From NCBI GenBank assembly GCA_036488875.1, contig DASXGW010000003.1:62001-126000 (forward strand): DNA of 64,000 nt. Direction: 5' to 3'. The notes under the pieces are model-generated. The model ran no database searches. It worked only from the letters and a program-made list of their open reading frames with translations, and was not told the origin of the DNA. Position 1 is the stretch's first letter. Every line of letters begins with the position of its first letter. Shown one piece after another: positions 47,990 to 55,605 of this stretch. Position numbers and translations under genes: made by a program. This DNA comes from Candidatus Baltobacteraceae bacterium. Lineage in GTDB: Bacteria; Vulcanimicrobiota; Vulcanimicrobiia; Vulcanimicrobiales; Vulcanimicrobiaceae.

Positions 47990-48595
47990 ATGAGGGATAC
48001 TGCGGTCGTAACGGCGACGAGCGTGGAGGCCAAAGCGGCGCGCCGCGCGATGCCCAATGGCAACGTGGTTGAAGCCGGCGTGGCGCTCTGTCACGCCGAG
48101 CGTCTTCAGGGGCTTGACACCGTTGTCAGCTGTGGCTTAGCGGGCGGCCTGCACCACCATCACGCGACCGGCACGATCGTCATACCTTATGAAGTGCTCC
48201 GGCCCGACGGTACGACGTTGCGCTGTGATTCCGAGTTGACCGAAGCGCTGATTCGCGCCGTCCAAGCGCGCGGCATCGAGCCCGTCTCGGATCCGATCGT
48301 CACGACGACCCAGATCATTAGCGGCGATCAACGCCGTGCGTGGTCCCAGCGCGGTTACGCCGCCGTGGATATGGAGACCGGTCTGCTCGCGGCGCCGCGC
48401 GTTGCCGCCGTTCGCGTCGTGCTCGACACGCCGCTGCGGGAGTTGTCGGAAGAATGGCTTCACCCGGCACGTGCCCTGCTCAATCCGTTGCTCTGGCCGC
48501 AAGCGATGTGGCTTGCTCGTCATGGTCCACGCTGCGCCACGATCGCCGCCGAAATCGTCCGCGACGCGCTAGGTTTGGCTCAGCAGGTCCTGTAG
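47990..48595 (+). CDS. Nucleoside phosphorylase-fold protein (HpnG/MTA-SAH nucleosidase-like)
   Basis: A 201-residue purine-nucleoside-phosphorylase-fold protein. SCGLAGGL and the active-site glutamate strand AAVDMETG are typical of 5'-methylthioadenosine/SAH nucleosidases and of hopanoid-associated phosphorylase HpnG, which releases adenine from adenosylhopane. At 201 residues it is a little shorter than most. Proximity to dxs (isoprenoid precursor synthesis) makes an HpnG-like role possible, but no other hopanoid gene is in the window. Its 3' end overlaps the convergent SRPBCC gene by 27 bases. Confidence 0.78.
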   Translation: MRDTAVVTATSVEAKAARRAMPNGNVVEAGVALCHAERLQGLDTVVSCGLAGGLHHHHATGTIVIPYEVLRPDGTTLRCDSELTEALIRAVQARGIEPVSDPIVTTTQIISGDQRRAWSQRGYAAVDMETGLLAAPRVAAVRVVLDTPLRELSEEWLHPARALLNPLLWPQAMWLARHGPRCATIAAEIVRDALGLAQQVL

Positions 48596-49042
48596 CCGGT
48601 CGTAGCTCATTCCCATACCGTCGGTCATGCCGGTTTCCAGCGCGATGTCCCGCGTTTTTTGTGAGTCGAAGAGCATGGTGATCGTGAAATGCGTTTCCGG
48701 TCCTTTATCCTCGAACGTTGTGGTGACGGTCGTTTCTCCAGACATGCCGTCCATCGTCTCGACGGTAACGATGCGCTCTGGTGAAACGATTTCGAGAAAC
48801 TGACCTTGGATGCCGAACTCCCGTCCGTCGCTATCGTTATGCCAGACGTAGTGGTAGCGGCCGCCGACGGTGAGATCGATCTCGCACACGGGCATGCTCC
48901 AGCCGGGCGGCCCGAGCAGCCAGCGCTTTACGAGTTCGGGTTTCGTATGGGCGTCGAATACGAGCGGCGCGGGGGCAGCGAACGTGCGCGTCACGCGCAC
49001 CTCGCGATCCGATGGAGTCGTTATTTGAATCGTGGATGTCAT
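48569..49042 (-). CDS. SRPBCC / AHSA1-domain protein, copy 2
   Basis: A 157-residue START-like protein: VTRTFAAPAPLVFDAHTKPE, WLLGPPGWSMPVCEIDL, GGRYHYVWHN, PERIVTVETMD, and ETGMTDGMGMSYDRLQDLL at the end. This is the polyketide-cyclase-like type most often found after ArsR repressors. The ATG at 49042 overlaps the ArsR stop by four bases, mirroring the pair at 15516-16309; the longer in-frame start would lie inside the ArsR gene. The ligand is unknown. Confidence 0.9.
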   Translation of the reverse strand: MTSTIQITTPSDREVRVTRTFAAPAPLVFDAHTKPELVKRWLLGPPGWSMPVCEIDLTVGGRYHYVWHNDSDGREFGIQGQFLEIVSPERIVTVETMDGMSGETTVTTTFEDKGPETHFTITMLFDSQKTRDIALETGMTDGMGMSYDRLQDLLSQT

Positions 49043-49380
49043 GAGATCTCCTTGAGAACGGCGTCGAGACGTTGATAGGTGGTTTCCCAAAGGTCGCGGT
49101 AGCGCTCGATCCACGCGGTGACCGCGGCAATCGACTTGGGTTCGACGCGCGCCGGACGGCGCTGAGCGTCGCGCGTCCGCGCGATCAAGCCGGCGGTTTC
49201 CAGGACTTTCAGATGGCGCGAGATCGCGGGCTGACTGATCGCAAACGACTCGGTGAGCTCGTTGACCGTCGCCTCCCCGCTTGCAAGCCGTAGCAGAATC
49301 GCTCTGCGCGTCGCGTCCGATAGGGCGAAAAACGTGGCGTCGAGCCGTTTACCGTCGGTCCTTGCTTTGATAACAGTCAT
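49039..49380 (-). CDS. ArsR-type winged-helix repressor (AHSA1-linked), copy 2
   Basis: A 113-residue ArsR-fold regulator, the same length as copy 1: ALSDATRRAILLRLASGEA, recognition helix ISQPAISRHLKVLETAGL, wing RDAQRRPARV. No metal-binding cysteines. Its promoter repeats that of copy 1, so both repressors may see each other's operators. No Shine-Dalgarno precedes ATG 49380, which directly abuts the AT-rich operator. Cotranscribed with the SRPBCC gene and divergent from dxs. Confidence 0.92.
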   Translation of the reverse strand: MTVIKARTDGKRLDATFFALSDATRRAILLRLASGEATVNELTESFAISQPAISRHLKVLETAGLIARTRDAQRRPARVEPKSIAAVTAWIERYRDLWETTYQRLDAVLKEIS

Positions 49381-49384
49381 GTTA

Positions 49385-49423
49385 TATAACGACCATGTTA
49401 TATAAAGTACACCGGAATGTCAA
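49385..49423 (-). promoter_or_regulatory. Promoter and ArsR operator, copy 2
   Basis: On the minus strand, TTGACATTCCGG (49423-49412) leads to TATAAC-N6-GTTATA (49402-49385), the same dyad as at 15499-15516, followed four bases later by ATG 49380. The block TTATATAACATG also occurs twice in direct order. The -35 to TATAAC distance is 15 bases here versus 17 in copy 1. Confidence 0.8.
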
Positions 49424-49479
49424 GGGAGGTAGCAGGATACCCCTCGTTCAAGCGGGCGGGAATTGGGCTCGCTCGCCCG

Positions 49480-49491
49480 TATACTCCGCGG
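49480..49491 (+). promoter_or_regulatory. -10 box abutting the dxs start (leaderless type)
   Basis: TATACT (49480-49485) is followed by CCGCGG and then ATG 49492, with no Shine-Dalgarno. A transcript from this -10 would begin on the start codon. Confidence 0.5.
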
Positions 49492-51384
49492 ATGGTTTTG
49501 GAACGGATTGGATCCCCCGCCGACGTCAAGAAGCTTTCGCGCGAAGAAATAGATAGCGCCGCTAGCGAGATTCGCGACCTTCTCGTCCGCACGTGCGCCG
49601 CCAACGGCGGTCATCTCGCCCCTAATCTCGGCGTGGTGGAACTGACCTTAGCGCTGCACAAAATCCTCGACTTGCCGCACGACCGGCTGGTTTGGGACGT
49701 GAGCCATCAGGCCTACGTGCACAAGATTCTCACCGGCCGGCGCGACCGCTTCCACACGCTGCGAAAGGGCGGCGGCATTTCGGGTTTTGCGATGCGCAGC
49801 GAGTCCGAGTACGATCCATTCGGCGCCGGCCACGCCAGCACGGCCGTGTCCTCGGCGCTTGGCATGGCCCAAGCCCGCGATCTCACCGGCGGCGACGAAC
49901 GCGTCGTCGCGGTGATCGGCGACGGCGCGCTGACCGGCGGTCTCGCCTACGAAGCCCTCAACAATGCGGGGCATCTCAAGACGCAGTTTACCGTAATACT
50001 CAACGACAACGAGATGTCGATCGCGCCCAACGTCGGCGCCATCGCCTCATATCTGTCCGTGCTGCGCACGAAGCCGTTTGCCAACTTCGCGCGCAGAGCC
50101 GGTAAGACGGTGCTCGATCGCATTCCGCTGGGCCGCGCCGCGAAGAAGGCTTTCGAATCGGCGGAGATTGGAGCCATGCGCTTCATCTCGCCAACCGAGA
50201 AAGCCGCGGTTATTTTCGAAGAGCTCGGCTTCCGTTATATTGGGCCGGTCGACGGCCACAACTACGACTCCGTGCTCGACGCACTGCGTACGTCGGTCGA
50301 GTTCGACCGCCCCGTGGTGCTGCACGTCCGCACGCTCAAGGGCAAGGGCTACGAGCCGGCCGAGCGCGACTCGCGCACCTTCCACGGCATCGGCGCCAAC
50401 GTGTTCGAACCCAGCGACGGCAGCAAGAAAAGCGCGCCGGCGAGCCGGCCGAAATTCCAAGACGCTTTTGGTGAAGCCATGATTGCGTTAGCGGAGAAAG
50501 ATCCGCGCGTCGTCGGCATCACCGCAGCCATGCCCGACGGTACCGGCCTCGCGAAGTTTGCGAAGAAGTTTCCGGACCGCTATTTCGACGTCGGCATCGC
50601 CGAAGCGCACGCCGTCTGTTCGGCCGCGGGTATGGCCACCAACGGCTTGCGTCCCGTCTGCGCAATTTACTCGACGTTCCTGCAGCGCGCGTACGATCAG
50701 ATCGTGCACGACGTCGTCGTGCAAAACTTGCCCGTGATCTTTTGCATGGACCGTGCCGGCTTCGTCGGCGACGACGGCCCGACGCATATGGGACTTTACG
50801 ATATCGCCTACTTGCGGACGCTGCCGAACATGACGGTGATGGCACCGCGCAACGAGGCCGAACTGCTGCCCATGATGGAGCACGCGCTCTCGCTCAACGC
50901 ACCCGCCGCGATTCGCTATCCGCGCGGATCGACCAGCGGCCGGCACGACGAGCCGCTCGCGCCGATCGTGCAGGGCAAGGCCGAAGTGCTGCGCCGCGGC
51001 AGCGGCGTCGCGGTGCTCGCCTACGGCAATACCGTGGACGTCGCTTTAGATGCATACGACGCGCTCGACGGCGATCGGAAGCCCACGATCGTAAACGCGC
51101 GTTTCGTCAAGCCGTTGGACGAACGGCTCCTCCTGGATCTGCCAAACGATCACACGCACGTTATCACGCTCGAGGAACACTCGCTGCACGGCGGTTTTGG
51201 ATCGGCCGTTTCGGAGTTCGTCGCCGATCGCGGTCTTGCGCTCAAAGTGCAGCGTATCGGCGTGCCAAACGTGTTGGTTCAGCACGACTCGCAGGATAAG
51301 CAGCGCGCGGCAATCGGTCTCAACGCTGAAGCGCTGTCCAAGCAACTGACGGGGTTGTTGCAGGGAGCCGCGACAAGGGTTTAG
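49492..51384 (+). CDS. dxs: 1-deoxy-D-xylulose-5-phosphate synthase
   Basis: A 630-residue DXS, normal length; condenses pyruvate and glyceraldehyde 3-phosphate to DXP, first step of the MEP isoprenoid pathway. The TPP-binding GDG motif (VIGDGALTGG), the N-terminal NGGHLAPNLGVVELTLAL with the catalytic His, DRAGFVGDDGPTH (transketolase central part) and RYPRGS are all present. ATG 49492 is chosen because it gives the standard N-terminus and follows TATACT by six bases; ATG-like GTG/ATG codons further upstream lie in the operator. No other MEP gene is nearby. Confidence 0.96.
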   Translation: MVLERIGSPADVKKLSREEIDSAASEIRDLLVRTCAANGGHLAPNLGVVELTLALHKILDLPHDRLVWDVSHQAYVHKILTGRRDRFHTLRKGGGISGFAMRSESEYDPFGAGHASTAVSSALGMAQARDLTGGDERVVAVIGDGALTGGLAYEALNNAGHLKTQFTVILNDNEMSIAPNVGAIASYLSVLRTKPFANFARRAGKTVLDRIPLGRAAKKAFESAEIGAMRFISPTEKAAVIFEELGFRYIGPVDGHNYDSVLDALRTSVEFDRPVVLHVRTLKGKGYEPAERDSRTFHGIGANVFEPSDGSKKSAPASRPKFQDAFGEAMIALAEKDPRVVGITAAMPDGTGLAKFAKKFPDRYFDVGIAEAHAVCSAAGMATNGLRPVCAIYSTFLQRAYDQIVHDVVVQNLPVIFCMDRAGFVGDDGPTHMGLYDIAYLRTLPNMTVMAPRNEAELLPMMEHALSLNAPAAIRYPRGSTSGRHDEPLAPIVQGKAEVLRRGSGVAVLAYGNTVDVALDAYDALDGDRKPTIVNARFVKPLDERLLLDLPNDHTHVITLEEHSLHGGFGSAVSEFVADRGLALKVQRIGVPNVLVQHDSQDKQRAAIGLNAEALSKQLTGLLQGAATRV

Positions 51385-51413
51385 GCGCCTCATGGAGTGG
51401 TAACTCTACTCCC

Positions 51414-51977
51414 ATGATTGAAACGGGCATTTTCCACAACCGCCACGATGCGGAAGAAGCGGTAAAGCTTCTCCACGAGCTTGGCTATCGCGACGACGAG
51501 ATCAGCGTCATCATGAGCGATCGCACGCGCGCCAAAGAGTTTGCCGAGTCCACCGGCAGCAAAGTCGGTGAAGGCACCGCGACCGGCGGACTGATCGGCG
51601 GCACCCTTGGGGGCATTGCAGCCGCGCTGACAACGACGATCGCAGGAACGATTATCACCGGCGGTGCGGCGCTGCCGTTAGTCGCCGGACCCATTGCGGC
51701 CATTCTCGCCGGAATCGGCGCCGGGGGCGTCGTCGGCGGGATTGTCGGCGCACTGATCGGCATGGGCATTCCCGAGGATCGCGCGCGCGAGCTCGAGACC
51801 GGCGTCAATGAAGGCGGCATCGTCATCGGCGTCACGCCGCGCGACGAAGACCGGCAACGCGTCGGAGCGATACTCGCACCAACCGAAACGGGTCGCATTC
51901 GCACCGAAACGGGCGAAGTCGAGCCGACCGAGTTCACGCCGGAAGAAGATATCCCACCCCGCCGCGTTATTCCGTAA
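51414..51977 (+). CDS. General-stress-protein-like (YflT/GsiB-N) protein with glycine-zipper segment
   Basis: A 187-residue protein. Residues 1-45 (TGIFHNRHDAEEAVKLLHEL) match the YflT/general stress protein 17M N-terminal domain. Residues ~55-125 are Gly/Ala/Ile-rich with repeated GxxxG (GGLIGGTLGGIAAAL, GGVVGGIVGALIG), a glycine-zipper hairpin that may insert in membranes. The acidic C-terminus is variable. A stress role is implied by family only. It follows dxs after 29 bases and ends before a strong terminator. Confidence 0.85.
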   Translation: MIETGIFHNRHDAEEAVKLLHELGYRDDEISVIMSDRTRAKEFAESTGSKVGEGTATGGLIGGTLGGIAAALTTTIAGTIITGGAALPLVAGPIAAILAGIGAGGVVGGIVGALIGMGIPEDRARELETGVNEGGIVIGVTPRDEDRQRVGAILAPTETGRIRTETGEVEPTEFTPEEDIPPRRVIP

Positions 51978-51996
51978 CGCGCAGCGCGCGATAAAG

Positions 51997-52026
51997 AGGA
52001 AGCCGCGCTCGAGCGCGGCTTCCTTT
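51997..52026 (+). terminator. Intrinsic terminator after the stress-protein gene
   Basis: A perfect palindrome (51997-52024) with a 12-bp stem closing on a four-base loop, flanked by AAAG upstream and TTT at the 3' end. Being symmetrical it can also stop transcription arriving from the histidine-phosphatase operon on the other strand. Confidence 0.85.
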
Positions 52027-52070
52027 AGCTGCATTGTCACCCCGAGCGTGGGCGCTCAGAGCTCCGTCCG

Positions 52071-53261
52071 TCAGCGCGCCACGAATGTCGGATCGATCGC
52101 GCCGTTGACGACGCTTGCGAACGTGTCTATGGGACAATCTAAGGTCGGGCAGCCCGGAACGTAGACCGGAACGCGCTGCGGGTTAGTGCCGCGACCCGCA
52201 CGCATGTCGTCGAGCGATTGCGCCACGAAATAGAGGCGCACGTACTGCGCCCCGTTCGCCGGCGCGTGAAGTTCGTACACCAGCGCGCTGCCCGGAGGCG
52301 TATCGTTCATGGCGTCCCCGCGCACGAGCCAGGAGAGACCAAACATCCCGGAGAGTTCTTCGAGCTGCGTATCGTGACCAACGATAAACGAAACGCGTGC
52401 CGGCGGCGATTGTAGTTCGCGCAGGATATGCGCCATAAGGTTCGAGGCGTGCGCGCGGCCCGCGTAACGATTGTGCTCTAGCTGCTTTGCCACCGCGTGC
52501 AATTGGATCACCTCGATGAGACGGTTGTCGTTGAGGCGACCCCACCCCGGTGCCGGTGCGCCGTCGGTATATTCGAGCAGGAGATTCTCGGCAGCCGTGG
52601 CGGCGAGATCGATCCCGCCGGAAAGCGAGGCGAGCCGTCCGTCGCCTTTGGATTCGATCGTCGACGGTTGGCTCGAAATCGGTTTGCACGCCGTCGCGTG
52701 CCCGCAGCCCAATATCTCGTCCAGCGCCGCAAATTGCGCGTTATACGCTTTAGCAAGGGTGTTGGGATCGCCGCCGACCGCACCTTGCAGTGACGCCAGC
52801 GAAAGTGCAGCATCGACTTTCGCAACGCCGGGCGGATCGAAGAGTGGATCTTTGTCGCCGGGGGAGTGACCGAGGGTGAGTCCGCAATCAGGTGCAAAGC
52901 CCTTGGCGATCGCCTTGCCGGTTTCGAGCGTGCGCTCGTCGACGTCGGCCCAAATCGACACGGAGCCCTGCGCCGGACAACCCGAGCCCGGTAAGTACAT
53001 TTTACGATAGTACTCGCCGAGCTGCTGCGCGAGCAGCGCTCCGTGCGCCGTGAGATATCCGGGCTTGACGTCAAACTGACGCCACGGCTGCCGCGCGTAA
53101 GCCGAAAGCTCCCCGGGATGCGTCGGCGAACGCACGCCGTGACGCATCAAGACGACGACGGCCTTGAGGTCGTTGGCCGCCGGCAGCTGTGCGCGCGCCG
53201 GAAGGGCGTCCGACGCGATCAGCGCGCACAGAAAGGCGAACAACAGCGTACAGATTCTCAC
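52071..53261 (-). CDS. Histidine-type (acid) phosphatase
   Basis: A 396-residue secreted histidine acid phosphatase. The signal peptide ends ARA; the catalytic motif is RHGVRSPT (Arg40, nucleophile His41) and the proton-donor motif is GHDTQLEE. The family hydrolyses phosphomonoesters such as phytate or sugar phosphates in the periplasm. It is the last gene of the RND operon: its ATG lies two bases after the adaptor stop, which is an unusual position for a phosphatase and suggests shared, probably phosphate-related, control. Ends 45 bases before the shared terminator. Confidence 0.92.
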   Translation of the reverse strand: MRICTLLFAFLCALIASDALPARAQLPAANDLKAVVVLMRHGVRSPTHPGELSAYARQPWRQFDVKPGYLTAHGALLAQQLGEYYRKMYLPGSGCPAQGSVSIWADVDERTLETGKAIAKGFAPDCGLTLGHSPGDKDPLFDPPGVAKVDAALSLASLQGAVGGDPNTLAKAYNAQFAALDEILGCGHATACKPISSQPSTIESKGDGRLASLSGGIDLAATAAENLLLEYTDGAPAPGWGRLNDNRLIEVIQLHAVAKQLEHNRYAGRAHASNLMAHILRELQSPPARVSFIVGHDTQLEELSGMFGLSWLVRGDAMNDTPPGSALVYELHAPANGAQYVRLYFVAQSLDDMRAGRGTNPQRVPVYVPGCPTLDCPIDTFASVVNGAIDPTFVAR

Positions 53262-53263
53262 GT

Positions 53264-54400
53264 TTAGTCTCCTCCTGAGTTAGGCGGTGCGAGTAGGTCG
53301 ATGGTGCCACGCTCGGCGACGCGTTCCCCGGCGCGTAGTCCCGATGTGACGCGCACGAACGAATCGTTGCGGGCGTCGATTGTTACCGTGCGCGGCTCGA
53401 AGATCGTAGCGCCGTTCTTGTCGTGTCCTTGAACGAACGCCAAAGTCTTGCCGCTTTGCGGATCTTCGACAATCGCGTCGGCCGGAACGATCAGCCCGCG
53501 CACCGAGCCAACGACGACGGTTGCGTCAACGGGCGTGCCGGCCGCGACGCCGCTTGGAATGCCGTCGACACTCATCACGGCCAGACCCGTCGCGGGGTCG
53601 ACGGCGGTAGCGACGCCGCTGACGCGGCCGCTCCAGGTCAGCGTACCCGCGCGCATCGTCACTGCGTCGCCGGCGGTGACGCGCGCGACGTCGCTCACCG
53701 GAACGTCGAGCGTTGCGCTATGCTGCTCCGCCGGCGCGATCGCGACGACGGGCGTCGTGGTGTCGACCGCGTCGCCTGGTTGGGCGAAGATCGCAACGAC
53801 GATGCCTTCGTGGGGAGCGCGCAGCGTTGTCCGCGCGACGTCGTACGTTGCCGATGCTGCGCGGGCGTTTGCCGATGCGGCTTGCGCTTGGGCTTGTGCG
53901 ATCTGCGCGCGCGCGGCTTGTGAATCCGCACGGTCGGCCGCAAGCGTCGCTTCGGCACCTTGGACGTCGCGTAACGCTGAGATGCCGGCGCGATAGAGGT
54001 GCCGCTGCCGCTCCAGTTCGGCGCGATCGGCATTGAGCTTGACGCTCACGCGGTCGACGCGCGCCGCAGCCGCTCCCGCGATCGCTGCCGACGCGTCGGC
54101 GCCGGCTTGCTGCGCCGCCAGCGAATAACTCGTCGGATCGAGTTGCGCCAGTGCCGTGCCGGCTGCGACCCGGTCGCCGAGGCGGACGTCGATCGATCGC
54201 ACGGTGCCTGGGACGGAAAATTCGAGTTTCGTTTGCGTCCCGGCGGCGGGACCGACGCGCCCGGCGAGCGCGAGCGTCTGCTGCAGCGAGCCGAGACGAG
54301 CGGCCACTACGCGCACCGTGGGCTGGAAGTGGGTAACCGGCCTTTCGCCGTGGCAACCCGCTACAGCCAAAGCCATAACGATCGGCAGCGAACGCTTCAT
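53264..54400 (-). CDS. RND efflux periplasmic adaptor (HlyD/MFP family) lipoprotein
   Basis: A 378-residue membrane-fusion protein linking the RND pump to TolC. Lipobox AVAGC gives lipidated Cys16. The order is barrel-lipoyl halves around an alpha-hairpin: FSVPGTVRSIDVRLGDRVAAG (lipoyl half), a coiled coil of about 90 residues rich in Ala/Gln, TTLRAPHEGIVVAIFAQPGDAV (second lipoyl half), then beta-barrel and membrane-proximal domain. It overlaps the TolC-type gene by four bases. Confidence 0.93.
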   Translation of the reverse strand: MKRSLPIVMALAVAGCHGERPVTHFQPTVRVVAARLGSLQQTLALAGRVGPAAGTQTKLEFSVPGTVRSIDVRLGDRVAAGTALAQLDPTSYSLAAQQAGADASAAIAGAAAARVDRVSVKLNADRAELERQRHLYRAGISALRDVQGAEATLAADRADSQAARAQIAQAQAQAASANARAASATYDVARTTLRAPHEGIVVAIFAQPGDAVDTTTPVVAIAPAEQHSATLDVPVSDVARVTAGDAVTMRAGTLTWSGRVSGVATAVDPATGLAVMSVDGIPSGVAAGTPVDATVVVGSVRGLIVPADAIVEDPQSGKTLAFVQGHDKNGATIFEPRTVTIDARNDSFVRVTSGLRAGERVAERGTIDLLAPPNSGGD

Positions 54401-55605
54401 GGCACGATAACCTCCAGAATGGCAAGCGCCTGCGCCTGCTGGTACTGCGCGACCAACGCGTCTATCGCCGCCTGTTCGTACGTACGCCGCGCATCGGCAA
54501 CGTCGAGGCTCGAGCTGGCGCCTTCGCGATAACCCGTTTGCACCGCGGCGAGCGCACGCGCTGCCTCGTCGCGCGCGACCAGCGCCGCCCGCAGCGCCGC
54601 AGCCTGCGCGCGAGCGTCGCGCACCGCGCTGCTCACTTCCAGCGCGATCGTGCGCCGCTCGTCGACGAGTTGCGCGCGAGCGATCTCGACCTGCGCAAGC
54701 GCCGACGACGTGCGTGCGCCGGCCCCCGAGGCAAGCGGGAGGTCGACGTGCGCGGTCACCGCCGGACCTTGCACCGGGAGCTCGGTATCGACGCCGCGCG
54801 CGTACCCGCCCGACAGGGTTGCAGTTGGAAGCGCGGATTGACGTGCGGTGGCTACGTCGGCGCGACGCGCGTCGATCGTGGCCAGCAGCGATGCCAGTTC
54901 GGGGCGCATCGCGAGGGCGCGCGCCGTGGCTCGCGTTTCGTCTAGCGGAAGCGCGAGCGGCGCAACGCTTCCGCCTGTAGCCCCTAGGGCATCCGGAGCG
55001 ATTGCGGCGGCCGATGCCAACGCTTCCGCCGCGTCCGCGCGGTCGGCTTGCGCGCGGGCGAAGTTCGCCTTGGCTTGCGCTACGGAAACGTCTGCGCGGA
55101 CCACGTCGATTTGCGGCGCTTCGCCGGTACGATAACGCAGCTCGGCAGCGGAACGATCGCGACGTGCACCGGTCAAATCGTTCTGCCGCTGTACCTGCAC
55201 GGCAATCGTCTGCAGGGCGGTGAAATACAGCTTCGTGGCGGTTTCGCGCGCGTGCAGCGTTGCGGCATCCGCTTCGCGTTGTGCTGCAAGTAAATCGGCG
55301 GCGGCGGCTTGCGTCTGCGGCGATGCCGCGAGCACGTCGTTGATCGAGATGTCGGCGCCGACCGTAAGAAAGTGCTGCTCGACCTCATACAGATTATTCG
55401 CCGATGCCTGCGGCGAGAGTGCGTAATCGCCGAAGAGGTGCGGAATCGCGCCGGTCCGAGCTATCTGCAGCGCGGCGTTCTTTTGGCGCGCGGCTGCCAG
55501 TGCCGTCTGCACGTCGACGCTGTTTGCAACGACGCGGCTCTGTGCGTCGGTCAGCGACAGCTGCACGAACGCCGGAATCGCGGCGAGAACGATCGTCGCG
55601 ATCAT
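54397..55605 (-). CDS. TolC family outer-membrane efflux protein
   Basis: A 402-residue outer-membrane efflux channel of the TolC/OEP type. A hydrophobic N-terminus (MIATIVLAAIPAFV) is the signal peptide. Long Ala/Glu/Gln/Arg-rich helices (AEALASAAAIAPDAL, REGASSSLDVADARRTYEQAA) repeat in the two halves as in other OEPs. It forms a trimer with the adaptor and pump. It overlaps both neighbours by four bases, so the operon order is permease, TolC, adaptor, phosphatase. Slightly shorter than E. coli TolC. Confidence 0.9.
   Translation of the reverse strand: MIATIVLAAIPAFVQLSLTDAQSRVVANSVDVQTALAAARQKNAALQIARTGAIPHLFGDYALSPQASANNLYEVEQHFLTVGADISINDVLAASPQTQAAAADLLAAQREADAATLHARETATKLYFTALQTIAVQVQRQNDLTGARRDRSAAELRYRTGEAPQIDVVRADVSVAQAKANFARAQADRADAAEALASAAAIAPDALGATGGSVAPLALPLDETRATARALAMRPELASLLATIDARRADVATARQSALPTATLSGGYARGVDTELPVQGPAVTAHVDLPLASGAGARTSSALAQVEIARAQLVDERRTIALEVSSAVRDARAQAAALRAALVARDEAARALAAVQTGYREGASSSLDVADARRTYEQAAIDALVAQYQQAQALAILEVIVP

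Noticed and set aside
49417-49491. Longer dxs start at 49417
   Set aside because: It would begin inside the ArsR -35 region, adds 25 residues not typical of DXS, and the ATG at 49492 has a -10 box six bases upstream.
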